A stretch of DNA of 9,275 bases from a bacterium (GTDB taxonomy: Bacteria; Oederibacteriota; Muellerivitia; Muellerivitales; Muellerivitaceae): positions 1 to 9,275 of the forward strand of contig JAICXI010000045.1 in assembly GCA_025980505.1 (NCBI GenBank), read 5' to 3'. The stretch's first letter is position 1, and every line of letters begins with the position of its first letter. This document shows, piece after piece, positions 1 to 6,746 of the stretch. Below the pieces are notes generated by a model. The model was not told where the DNA came from and did not search any database. It saw only the letters and a program-made list of their open reading frames with translations. Both the position numbers and the translations under genes were made by a program.

Positions 1-1
1 G

Positions 2-1804
2 AAGAACAACACCATCCACCATACCACCATGATTGAGAATGCCGGCCACTACGCCTTTTTCTCGGCGGACAAGAAATTCGAATCCTACGACTGCGACCGG
101 GAAGCCTTCATGGGCCCCTACCATTCGGAAGCCGACCCCCGGGCGGTCCTGGAAGGCAAGTGCTCCGGCTCCACCGCCGACGGCGGCAATCCCGTCGCGG
201 CCACCTCCCTCACCGTGACCTTGAAGCCCGGCGAAACCAAGTCGGTGACCTATATCCTGGGCGTGGCGCCGTCCATCGCGGCGGGCGCCAAGCTGATCGC
301 GGACTACCGCAAGGCCGGGACGGTGGACCGCGTGATGCGGGAACTGAAGGAACATTGGGACGAAAAACTGGCCTCCATCCAGGTGAAGACCCCCGATCCG
401 GACATGAACCTCTGCCTGAACCAGTGGAACGCCTATCAAGTCCATACCACCTTCAGCATGTCGCGGGGCCCCTCCATTTATGAAGGCGGCATCGGCAGGG
501 GCATGGGTTTCCGCGACAGCAACCAGGACGTCCTGAGTGTCATCCATAGCGTGCCCCAGAAGGTCAAGAAGCTGATCACCGACCTGGCGAAAAACATGTT
601 CAAGGACGGTACGGCCTACCACCAGTTCTTCCGTTTGACCGGGGAAGGGGACGGCAAGGGTTATTCGGACGATCCGCTCTGGATCATCCTGTCGACCACG
701 GCTTACGTGAAGGAAACGGGTGATTTGAAGTTCCTCGGCGAAAAAGTGGCCTGGGCCGACGGCGGTTCGGCCACCATGTACGAGCATCTCAAGGCGCCGT
801 TGGATTACACCTATAAAAACGTGGGAGCCCACCGGATTCCCTGCATGGGATTCGCGGACTGGAACGACACACTCCATATCAACGGGCCCAAGCCCGGCGA
901 GAGCGTCTGGGTGGCCGAGTTCCTGGTGAAATGCGCGAAGGATTTCGCCGAATTGGCCGAAACCATGGGGAAGAAAGCCGACGCCCAGAAGTACCGCCGC
1001 ATGGCGGACGACATGGCCGCCCGCGTCAACAAAGTTTGCTGGGACGGGAAGTGGTATGCCATGGCCTTCGACGGATGGGGAACCATGCTGGGGTCGAAAA
1101 AACAAGCCGAAGGCAAGGTTTACCTCAATACCCAGACCTGGGCCGTCTTGTCGGGGGTGGCCGATCCCCAACGCGGCCCTTCCTGCATGGACGCGGTCAA
1201 GGAACACCTGGATTCCAAATACGGCGTGGCCTTGATGGTTCCGGGGTTCAAGCATTTCAGCCCCCGCTTGGGGGGCGTCAGCACCTTCCCGCCGGGCCTC
1301 AAGGAAAACGGCGGCATCTTCTCGCACGCCAATCCCTGGGCGGTCATCGCCGAAACCATGTTGGGAAGGGCGGAGATCGCCTTGAAGTATTACCGGCAGT
1401 TGTTGCCCACCACCAAGGACCGGATCCAGGAAGTTCACCGGGCCGAGCCCTACGTTTACGCCCAGGCCATCGCTTCGCAGGAACACCGCGATTTCGGTTT
1501 TGCGCGCAATTCCTGGCTGACGGGCGCCGCCACCTGGAACTACGTGGCCGGTACCCAGTACATCCTGGGCATCCGTCCAACCTACTCGGGGTTGATGGTG
1601 GATCCCTGTATCCCCAAGGATTGGGGTAAGTATGAAGTGACCCGGAAATTCCGTGGCTCCACGTATCATATTGTGGTAAAAAATCCGAAGCATGTAAGCA
1701 AGGGTGTTTCATCGATTACAGTGAATGGGAAGAAAATTTCTGGGAACATCATTCCTCAACAACGCTCACCGAAAACGAATGAAGTTGAAGTCCTTTTGGG
1801 GTAG
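2..1804 (+). CDS. GH94 cellobiose/chitobiose-type phosphorylase, 5'-truncated by window edge
   Basis: Inverting glycoside phosphorylase of family GH94. The family uses phosphate to cleave a beta-linked disaccharide such as cellobiose or chitobiose into a sugar 1-phosphate and a free sugar, normally in the cytoplasm. The frame is open to the left edge, so the ATG at 29 is internal. About 600 residues are visible, against roughly 800 in full-length relatives; the missing part is N-terminal. Counting from that ATG, the family marks are GIGRGMGFRDSNQD (155-168), the ADWND motif whose final Asp (280) matches the catalytic acid, KENGGIFSHANPW (425-437) in the active-site region, and SWLTGAATW (495-503), whose Thr-Gly lines the phosphate site. 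The C-terminus (about 515-591) is the usual beta domain, including GLMVDPCIP. Substrate (cellobiose, chitobiose or longer) cannot be settled from this fragment. The last 120 nt or so are clearly AT-richer than the rest. No terminator is seen before the next promoter, 15 nt downstream. Confidence 0.93.
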   Translation, partial: KNNTIHHTTMIENAGHYAFFSADKKFESYDCDREAFMGPYHSEADPRAVLEGKCSGSTADGGNPVAATSLTVTLKPGETKSVTYILGVAPSIAAGAKLIADYRKAGTVDRVMRELKEHWDEKLASIQVKTPDPDMNLCLNQWNAYQVHTTFSMSRGPSIYEGGIGRGMGFRDSNQDVLSVIHSVPQKVKKLITDLAKNMFKDGTAYHQFFRLTGEGDGKGYSDDPLWIILSTTAYVKETGDLKFLGEKVAWADGGSATMYEHLKAPLDYTYKNVGAHRIPCMGFADWNDTLHINGPKPGESVWVAEFLVKCAKDFAELAETMGKKADAQKYRRMADDMAARVNKVCWDGKWYAMAFDGWGTMLGSKKQAEGKVYLNTQTWAVLSGVADPQRGPSCMDAVKEHLDSKYGVALMVPGFKHFSPRLGGVSTFPPGLKENGGIFSHANPWAVIAETMLGRAEIALKYYRQLLPTTKDRIQEVHRAEPYVYAQAIASQEHRDFGFARNSWLTGAATWNYVAGTQYILGIRPTYSGLMVDPCIPKDWGKYEVTRKFRGSTYHIVVKNPKHVSKGVSSITVNGKKISGNIIPQQRSPKTNEVEVLLG

Positions 1805-1819
1805 GGAAAGGCGGCTTGG

Positions 1820-1848
1820 TTGACAGCCCCTTTCGCCCGTGATATAAA
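1820..1848 (+). promoter_or_regulatory. sigma70-type promoter for spoVS-like gene
   Basis: A perfect -35 box TTGACA (1820-1825) and a near-perfect -10 box TATAAA (1843-1848) are separated by 17 nt. Transcription should start near 1855, giving a leader of about 40 nt before the spoVS-like start. The -35 region belongs to a 17-nt block, GGTTGACAGCCCC(N)TTC, that is repeated at the argD promoter. Confidence 0.85.
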
Positions 1849-1880
1849 AAGCGTGGTAATGCGTTTGAGGAGCGGGTGTA

Positions 1881-1887
1881 GAAGGAG
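1881..1887 (+). promoter_or_regulatory. Shine-Dalgarno site that selects a TTG start
   Basis: GAAGGAG lies 6 nt before TTG (1894) but 18 nt before the in-frame ATG (1906). The spacing therefore favours TTG as the start of the spoVS-like gene. The family alignment alone would also allow the ATG, because the conserved domain begins right after it. Confidence 0.7.
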
Positions 1888-1893
1888 CCACGC

Positions 1894-2175
1894 TTGGTCG
1901 GGACAATGACGCTCAAAGTTGCCGCAAAAAGTAACCCCTCCACCGTGGCCGGAGCCATCGCCAACAACGTGAGAGATGGAAAGAACGTTGAGATCGTGGC
2001 CATGGGCCCGGAAAGCATCAATAATACGGTCAAGGCCATCGCCATCGCCCGGGGGTTTCTGAAGGGGGATGGGATGGACGCTAATTTCAAGCCCGAGTTC
2101 ATCCATTTGACCATCGACGGCGAGAAAAAAAGCGCCATCAAGTTCTTCCTCAACATCGAAAAAAACTCCAAGTAA
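1894..2175 (+). CDS. spoVS: SpoVS-like (stage V sporulation protein S family) protein
   Basis: A 93-residue protein whose whole length matches the SpoVS family: LKVAAKSNPSTVAGAIAN at the N-terminus, then VEIVAMGPESINNTVKAIAIARGFL in the centre and IDGEKKSAIKFFLNI at the end. SpoVS has an Alba-like fold. In Bacillus it affects spore-coat and septation stages, but close relatives occur widely in bacteria that do not sporulate, where their role is uncertain. Nucleic-acid binding is plausible from the fold and unproven. Translation probably starts at TTG (1894), set by GAAGGAG 6 nt upstream; the ATG at 1906 would give 89 residues. The gene has its own strong promoter and an intrinsic terminator 18 nt after the stop, so it is likely monocistronic and well expressed. 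No sporulation genes lie nearby, so the symbol marks family membership only and does not imply sporulation. Confidence 0.9.
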   Translation: MVGTMTLKVAAKSNPSTVAGAIANNVRDGKNVEIVAMGPESINNTVKAIAIARGFLKGDGMDANFKPEFIHLTIDGEKKSAIKFFLNIEKNSK

Positions 2176-2193
2176 CGTCGTGAGCCGGTCTTG

Positions 2194-2231
2194 AACCCCA
2201 GCCCTGTCCTACGGGCCGGGGTTTCTTTTTT
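2194..2231 (+). terminator. intrinsic terminator after spoVS-like gene
   Basis: The inverted repeat AACCCC-A-GCCC / GGGC-C-GGGGTT has an 8-nt loop and a single A/C mismatch. It is followed by TCTTTTTT. It ends 13 nt before tRNA-Val, which leaves no room for a separate promoter for that tRNA. Confidence 0.85.
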
Positions 2232-2244
2232 GCGGGGCGATGGA

Positions 2245-2321
2245 GGGCGAATAGCTCAGCTGGTTAGAGCACCTGCTTTACACGCAGGGGGTCACAGGTT
2301 CGAATCCTGTTTCGCCCACCA
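2245..2321 (+). tRNA. tRNA-Val (anticodon TAC)
   Basis: A full cloverleaf can be folded by eye. The acceptor stem pairs GGGCGAA with TTCGCCC, and the D-arm is GCTC...GAGC. The anticodon stem is CCTGC/GCAGG around the loop TTTACAC, which gives anticodon TAC (reads GTA, Val). The T-arm is ACAGG-TTCGAAT-CCTGT. The discriminator base is A and the 3' CCA is encoded. The gene is 77 nt long. It sits between two intrinsic terminators with no recognisable promoter of its own, so it may depend on read-through from the spoVS-like unit. Confidence 0.96.
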
Positions 2322-2359
2322 ACTTGGGGGTAGGGTTCGGCTTCGACGGCGGTTTTCCG

Positions 2360-2389
2360 GGCCTGGCCCCGGGGCCAGGCCTTTTGCTT
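2360..2389 (+). terminator. intrinsic terminator after tRNA-Val
   Basis: A perfect GC-rich hairpin of GGCCTGGCC and GGCCAGGCC around a CCGG loop is followed by TTTTGCTT. The full palindrome is 11 nt on each side (2360-2381). The T-tract is short, so termination may be incomplete. The 9-mer CTTCGACGG flanks it on both sides (2341-2349 and 2392-2400). Confidence 0.75.
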
Positions 2390-2406
2390 ATCTTCGACGG
2401 ATTGGC

Positions 2407-2434
2407 TTGTTTTTTTGGGGGTTTTGGATAAAAT
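2407..2434 (+). promoter_or_regulatory. probable promoter for tRNA-Ala
   Basis: A -10 box TAAAAT (2429-2434, 5 of 6 to consensus) has a weak -35 TTGTTT (2407-2412) 16 nt upstream. The predicted start near 2441 leaves a leader of about 33 nt before the tRNA. The location, in a T-rich patch between a terminator and a tRNA, supports the call; the poor -35 weakens it. Confidence 0.45.
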
Positions 2435-2473
2435 TGCATCCCTCGGTTTCAAGCCGGGGTCAAGGTTCGAGTT

Positions 2474-2549
2474 GGGGGCGTAGCTCAGCTGGGAGAGCAC
2501 TTCCATGGCATGGAAGGGGTCGTGGGTTCGATCCCCATCGCCTCCACCA
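2474..2549 (+). tRNA. tRNA-Ala (anticodon GGC)
   Basis: The acceptor stem pairs GGGGGCG with CGCCTCC, with one G-U pair. The D-arm is GCTC...GAGC. The anticodon stem is CTTCC/GGAAG around the loop ATGGCAT, giving anticodon GGC (reads GCC, Ala). The T-arm is GTGGG-TTCGATC-CCCAT. The discriminator is A and CCA is encoded. The gene is 76 nt long. A decayed copy of its 3' end lies 108 nt downstream. Confidence 0.96.
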
Positions 2550-2632
2550 ATTTTTAACATTGAACCCGTTGGGAAAGGGTTCGGGAAGATGCAAGTTTTC
2601 CCGGAAGGCCCAAGGGGTAGGTTGCCGGCGCA

Positions 2633-2657
2633 GGTTGGATCCCCATCCCCTCCGCTT
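2633..2657 (+). repeat. degenerate copy of the tRNA-Ala 3' end
   Basis: GGTTGGATCCCCATCCCCTC and the bases after it match the T-loop, T-stem and acceptor 3' side of tRNA-Ala (2525-2549). Identity is 20 of 25 positions, and 19 of the first 21. The discriminator and CCA are not kept, and no matching 5' half can be folded upstream. It is best read as a decayed tRNA duplicate or an old integration-site scar. Confidence 0.6.
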
Positions 2658-2694
2658 CTTTAGGTCCGCAAAAACAGGCTCATTCTCCACCACC

Positions 2695-2720
2695 GCCCGC
2701 TTACTGAAGCGGGCTTTTTT
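2695..2720 (+). terminator. strong intrinsic terminator after tRNA-Ala
   Basis: GCCCGCTT and AAGCGGGC form a perfect 8-bp stem around the loop ACTG, followed by six T. It should end the tRNA-Ala transcript. It lies 21 nt before the next start codon, so the promoter of the following gene is hard to place. Confidence 0.92.
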
Positions 2721-2741
2721 GTTTCAACGCCGCGAGGGGCT

Positions 2742-5351
2742 ATGGATCCATCCGACCGTCCTTCCTTTGCCGGGTCCAAAACCGGTTTCCTTTTGTGGGT
2801 CTCCTGGCTCCTGGCTTGCCTGGCCCTGTTCCTTTGGAATATCCCGCCCCATCCGTCGGTCTTCCGCTACCTCGTCCAGTCCTTCCAATATTCCCAAGGG
2901 TCTTGGGCCCAGGTGGGGGAAACCTGGTGGGAACACCTGCTTGTCCTCCTGGCTTTCCTGGGATGCCTCGTTGTTTTCCTCGGCACGGGGAACCGTTGTT
3001 TAAAAGGCTTCAAGGGAGGCACGGCTTCCCGGCTTTCCGACTGGCTTTGGTGGCTTGCCTTGGGGTGGATTTTTTGGGGGTTGCTGGCCGAAGGCCTGGC
3101 CTTTGAAAACCTCCTTTACCCTTCCGCCTTAAAGGTCCTCCTGGTTTCGGCGTTCGTGGGCTTTCTTTTAAGGGACGGGAAGGAAGCTCTCCGCCGTTGT
3201 TGGCCATTGGACGCCCGGCCTGAAATCCCCCCCGGTTGGACCCTGCCGTTAGGACTGGTAGGCCTCCTGAGCCTGGCCAATCTCCTTGCGCCTGAAATGA
3301 GCTGGGATGCCATGACCTACCAGCTCATCCTGCCCCGTTTTTACCTGGCCGCGCACGGCTTGTATCCGGTGGTTGGGATCGTGCCGGCCCATTATCCGTC
3401 CCTGGGCCAAATGTTTTTCGAATGGGGCCTGGTTTGGGGGAACGATTCCATCGCCAGGTCCTTCTGTTTTTTGGCCCACTTGGCCACGGCCCTGGCCCTG
3501 GTGGAGGTGGGAAGGCGGCTGGAAAACCCCAAGGTCGGATGGACGGCCGCGGTGCTTTACTGGGTTTTCCCTTACTTGAACCTTTTTTCCACGCGCGGTT
3601 ACGTGGACCTTTTCACGAATTTTTACGCCGTGCTGGGCCTGGGCTTCCTGGCGGCGGGCGGCGCCGCCGCCGGAGCTGGAAGGCCTCAAGGGGCGGACGG
3701 GGTCCTGGCATCGGTGGCCCTCGGGGCGACGTGGGCCTTGAAGTACAACGCGGCCGGCTTTTGGGCCGCGGGTCTCGTCCTCCTTTGGAAGATGCCCCGC
3801 GGGGAAAAGGGGGCCTTGTGGGCGGCGTACTTCCTGGGCCCGGTTTTCTTCTTCCTGCCCTGGGCCCTGAAAGGTTGGGCCGCTACGAATGATCCCGTCT
3901 TTCCCTTTTTCCCCGACTGGTTCCACGCCTTCGGTTGGACGGCCTTCGACCAGAAGGTTTCGGCCATCAAGTTTCACTTTGAGGGTTGGAAGGGCCTGCT
4001 CAAACTTCCGGCCGTTTTATGGGGGATATTCTTCCACAACTACAGCGGGGCGCCCAATGAGGAAGTCGGCTTGGCGCCCTTGATCCTGCTGCCTTTGCTG
4101 ATGTTGAAGGGAAAGCCCATGGCTTGGAGGGGGCCGGTGGGAGTGGCGGTCCTGGTGCCGTTCTTGTTTTGGCTCGTCACCAGCCACCAATTGCGGCTCA
4201 TTTCGGAGGTGATCGCCTTTGTGGCCTTGTTGGCGGCGCAAGGCTATCACCTTGCGCTCGGGGCTTGGCCGTCCTTGCGACGGACCGTCCAGGCCCTGGT
4301 CGGCGTCCTGCTGGGGATAAGCGCTTATTACCTTTTCCAGGGGCTGGTCGAGCAGCCCGATCCCTTCGCCAACTTCCTGGGAGTCCAATCCCGCGACCAG
4401 TTCCTATCGGGCGTCTTGAGGCCGGAAGGCTATGTGCCCCTGGCGAAATACTTGAACGCCCAATTGCCGTTCGACGCGCGCGTTTTGATCCTGGGACAGC
4501 AAAACGACTATTACCTGGACCGTATCTCCTCCTATGACTTCGATTACACCTATCCGGTTTTAAAGAAGTGGTCCGAAAGTTCCTCAACGCCGGAGGGACT
4601 TTACCTCGAGTTCAAGAAGAACGGCTTCACGCATATCCTTTACAACGCGAATTCCATGATGGGCGCGGCCATCCGGGCGGACGAGTTGGGCGTGGACCGT
4701 TATCCCTGGCGGCCGGCGGAATTGAGGAAGGACGAGCAGTTTTTCCTGAAATACACCCGCCGGCTCCCCCTGCCGGTCGGGGGCGGTTATTCGCTGTATG
4801 AAGTTGGCCCCCGGCCGGGTTTTTCGCCCCTTCCGGACATGCTGCCCGGCACCGAGGCTTATTACTTGAAGGAACTCCAGGCCCTCCTGGGCCTGCCCCG
4901 GCTTGCCGACATCGTGGGCCGGAGCCTTTCCGCGGACCTTTACGTCAAGGCTTACCGGGAGGTTTCCCGCCGGCATCCGGAGATCGGGTGGCCCTGCTTC
5001 CAATGGGCTTTCGCCGGGCTGACCGGCGGAATGGCTTCCCCCCGGGAGGCGTTGGAAAGCGGGAAGGCCGGGTTCCAACGCAACGGGGACGAAGCCAGCT
5101 GGGATTGCCTGCGGGCCGACGTCGATTTGATCCAGGGGAAACCGGCGTCGGCCGTCCCGCTGCTGGAAGAAGCGTCCCGTTTGAGCCCCGAAAGGGAGGA
5201 CGTCGCTAGAAATTTGGCGACGGCTTACTATAATGAGCACAACCTTGAGAAGGCGGCGGCAGAAGCCCGAAGGGCCGCCGACTTGGCCCCTTTTTCGGAA
5301 GACTACCAAAGATTGGCCCGGCAGCTTCAAGCGATCACCCATCCCCATTAG
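2742..5351 (+). CDS. polytopic GT-C-like glycosyltransferase with C-terminal TPR repeats
   Basis: An 869-residue integral membrane protein. About 13-15 hydrophobic segments lie between residues 16 and 533, for example 16-34, 64-82, 101-119, 165-183, 267-283, 289-305, 361-378, 463-480, 486-503 and 514-533. The first long loop carries SWDAMTYQLILPRFYLAAHG (187-206) followed by PAHYPSLGQ. This resembles the acidic first-loop motif of GT-C enzymes, which move sugars from polyprenyl-phosphate donors on the outer face of the membrane; Asp189 is the candidate catalytic residue. Residues 545-700 form a soluble domain, and residues about 765-865 look like two to three TPR units, including ASRLSPEREDVARNLATAYY. 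Sugar and acceptor are unknown. GAGGGG lies only 2 nt before the ATG, unusually close, so a downstream TTG or CTG start is possible, but no other Met occurs before residue 186. dgt follows after 12 nt. Confidence 0.75.
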   Translation: MDPSDRPSFAGSKTGFLLWVSWLLACLALFLWNIPPHPSVFRYLVQSFQYSQGSWAQVGETWWEHLLVLLAFLGCLVVFLGTGNRCLKGFKGGTASRLSDWLWWLALGWIFWGLLAEGLAFENLLYPSALKVLLVSAFVGFLLRDGKEALRRCWPLDARPEIPPGWTLPLGLVGLLSLANLLAPEMSWDAMTYQLILPRFYLAAHGLYPVVGIVPAHYPSLGQMFFEWGLVWGNDSIARSFCFLAHLATALALVEVGRRLENPKVGWTAAVLYWVFPYLNLFSTRGYVDLFTNFYAVLGLGFLAAGGAAAGAGRPQGADGVLASVALGATWALKYNAAGFWAAGLVLLWKMPRGEKGALWAAYFLGPVFFFLPWALKGWAATNDPVFPFFPDWFHAFGWTAFDQKVSAIKFHFEGWKGLLKLPAVLWGIFFHNYSGAPNEEVGLAPLILLPLLMLKGKPMAWRGPVGVAVLVPFLFWLVTSHQLRLISEVIAFVALLAAQGYHLALGAWPSLRRTVQALVGVLLGISAYYLFQGLVEQPDPFANFLGVQSRDQFLSGVLRPEGYVPLAKYLNAQLPFDARVLILGQQNDYYLDRISSYDFDYTYPVLKKWSESSSTPEGLYLEFKKNGFTHILYNANSMMGAAIRADELGVDRYPWRPAELRKDEQFFLKYTRRLPLPVGGGYSLYEVGPRPGFSPLPDMLPGTEAYYLKELQALLGLPRLADIVGRSLSADLYVKAYREVSRRHPEIGWPCFQWAFAGLTGGMASPREALESGKAGFQRNGDEASWDCLRADVDLIQGKPASAVPLLEEASRLSPEREDVARNLATAYYNEHNLEKAAAEARRAADLAPFSEDYQRLARQLQAITHPH

Positions 5352-5363
5352 ACCGGATCGGCC

Positions 5364-6509
5364 ATGCGAACCCGCGAACAACTGGAACAACTGGAAGAGC
5401 AAACCCTGGTGCTTTACGCCCAAAAATCGAGCCACAGCAGGGGGCGCCAGCATCCCGAACCGGAGCATCCCTACCGCACCGCCTTCCAACGCGACCGGGA
5501 CCGCGTCATCCATTCCTCGGCCTTCCGCCGGCTGCAATACAAGACCCAGGTCTTCGTCAACCATGAGGGGGATTACTACCGGACCCGCATCACCCACACC
5601 TTGGAAGTGGCCCAGATCGCCCGTTCCATCGCCCGCACCCTGGGCTTGAACCAGGACTTGACCGAAGCCGTCGCCCTGGCCCACGACCTGGGCCACACGC
5701 CCTTCGGCCATTCGGGGGAAAAGGTCCTGAACGAGATCATGAAGAACGACGGCGGGTTCGAGCACAACGCCCAAAGTTACCGCATCGTGACCCACCTGGA
5801 GGACCGCTATCCCGACTTCCGCGGCCTGAACCTTTCCTACGAGGTCCTGGAAGGGGTGGACAAGCACCGCACGCGGTACGACCGTCCCGGCGGGGACGGG
5901 GAACAATACACCCTGGAAGCCCAAATCGTGGACCTGGCGGACGAAATCGCCTATACCTCCCACGACGTTGACGACGGCTTGACGTCGGGCCTGCTGGAAC
6001 CGGACGCGCTGCACGAGGTCCCCTTGTGGCGGAGGAACGCCGATAAAATCAAGGCGCGTTATCCCCAGTTGGGCCGCGACAAGTTGAAGTACCAGACGGT
6101 CCGCATGCTCATCAACGAGCAGGTCACCGACCTCCTGCAGGAAACCGGCCGGCGTATCGAGAAGTTCGGCGCCAAGACGGTTGAGGATGTGCGGCGGTGC
6201 CCCGAGGAACTGGCGGCCTTTTCACCCGGCTTCCGGCAGGAATTCCTCGAAATGAAGCGGTACCTGTTCGAAAACATGTACCGCCATCACCGGGTCACGC
6301 GCATGGAAACCAAGGCCGCCAAGGTCATCCAGGAGCTTTTCCATCTTTATGAGTCCAACCCCGACATCCTTCCCACCAATACGCGGGAAAGGATCAAGAC
6401 CAAGGCCGAACCCCTCCGGCGCATCATCTGCGATTACATCGCCGGCATGACCGACCGTTACGCCATCGAGGAGTGGGAGAAGCTGACCGAACCCTCCATA
6501 AGAGTTTGA
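5364..6509 (+). CDS. dgt: deoxyguanosinetriphosphate triphosphohydrolase-like HD-domain protein
   Basis: A 381-residue dNTP triphosphohydrolase that converts dGTP (or other dNTPs) to the deoxynucleoside and triphosphate, a cytoplasmic control on nucleotide pools. The HD-domain metal ligands are all visible: His78 in RITHTLEV, His107-Asp108 in LAHDLGHTPFGHSGE, and Asp193 in LADEIAY. The N-terminal family block FQRDRDRVIHSSAFRRLQYK (41-60) and FEHNAQSYRIV (132-142) are also present. Length and motif order fit the shorter Dgt type rather than the roughly 500-residue E. coli form, so the true substrate preference among dNTPs is open. There is no strong Shine-Dalgarno before the ATG. With the upstream stop 12 nt away, translation may be coupled to the GT-C/TPR gene. 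Confidence 0.93.
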   Translation: MRTREQLEQLEEQTLVLYAQKSSHSRGRQHPEPEHPYRTAFQRDRDRVIHSSAFRRLQYKTQVFVNHEGDYYRTRITHTLEVAQIARSIARTLGLNQDLTEAVALAHDLGHTPFGHSGEKVLNEIMKNDGGFEHNAQSYRIVTHLEDRYPDFRGLNLSYEVLEGVDKHRTRYDRPGGDGEQYTLEAQIVDLADEIAYTSHDVDDGLTSGLLEPDALHEVPLWRRNADKIKARYPQLGRDKLKYQTVRMLINEQVTDLLQETGRRIEKFGAKTVEDVRRCPEELAAFSPGFRQEFLEMKRYLFENMYRHHRVTRMETKAAKVIQELFHLYESNPDILPTNTRERIKTKAEPLRRIICDYIAGMTDRYAIEEWEKLTEPSIRV

Positions 6510-6514
6510 AAAAG

Positions 6515-6534
6515 GGTCCGGGAAACCCCGGGCC
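6515..6534. other. stem-loop downstream of dgt
   Basis: GGTCCGGG and CCCGGGCC form an 8-bp stem around AAAC, starting 5 nt after the dgt stop. No T-tract follows on the plus strand. On the minus strand the stem is followed by CTTTTTC, so it looks like a terminator for leftward transcripts, although no leftward gene is seen. It may simply protect the 3' end of the dgt mRNA. The rest of 6510-6655 holds a weak 6-bp hairpin (CGAAGG/CCTTCG, 6538-6559) and no gene. Confidence 0.45.
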
Positions 6535-6655
6535 TGTCGAAGGGCTGATGGAACCTTCGGGCACAAAGACCCGGTAAAATCAACGGCTGATTCCACGCCC
6601 TCCCCGGCGCCCCGGGTGCCATGGCGGCGGGCATTTCCCTGGATGGGTTGGCCGG

Positions 6656-6684
6656 TTGACAGCCCCATTCTTTGACATTAAGAT
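6656..6684 (+). promoter_or_regulatory. sigma70-type promoter for arg operon
   Basis: TTGACA (6656-6661) is separated by 17 nt from TAAGAT (6679-6684), with a predicted start near 6691. A second TTGACA lies at 6672-6677 without a good -10. The -35 block GGTTGACAGCCCC(N)TTC is shared with the spoVS-like promoter. Confidence 0.7.
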
Positions 6685-6701
6685 GCCCTTCTCAATCAAG
6701 T

Positions 6702-6746
6702 CCCCTGTCGTGCGGCGCCTCCGGCGTCCCAGGACAGGGGCTTTTT
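6702..6746 (+). terminator. terminator-like hairpin in the argD leader (possible attenuator)
   Basis: CCCCTGTC (6702-6709) pairs perfectly with GACAGGGG (6733-6740). An inner CGCC/GGCG stem lies between them, and CTTTTT follows. It lies between the predicted transcription start and the argD start codon, so it could stop transcription before argD. Only about 11 nt separate the predicted start from the stem, leaving little room for a competing antiterminator helix unless transcription begins further upstream. Confidence 0.65.

Noticed and set aside
2264..2560. Minus-strand reading frame containing GDGDRTHDPFHAMEVLSQLS
   Set aside because: This is the well-known false protein produced by translating tRNA genes in antisense; it covers tRNA-Val and tRNA-Ala.
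2191..3003. Plus-strand 270-codon frame containing RIAQLVRAPALHAGGHRFES
   Set aside because: It reads through a terminator, both tRNA genes and another terminator, and overlaps the GT-C gene in a different frame. The peptide is a typical tRNA translation artefact.
3249..3977. 242-codon minus-strand open frame inside the GT-C gene
   Set aside because: It is low-complexity (Gly, Arg, Gln, Pro) and has no domain, as expected from the complement of a GC-rich membrane protein gene.
4584..6014. 476-codon minus-strand open frame opposite the GT-C/TPR gene and dgt
   Set aside because: It spans the junction of two convincing plus-strand genes, has no recognisable domain, and is explained by GC-rich third positions keeping the antisense frame open.
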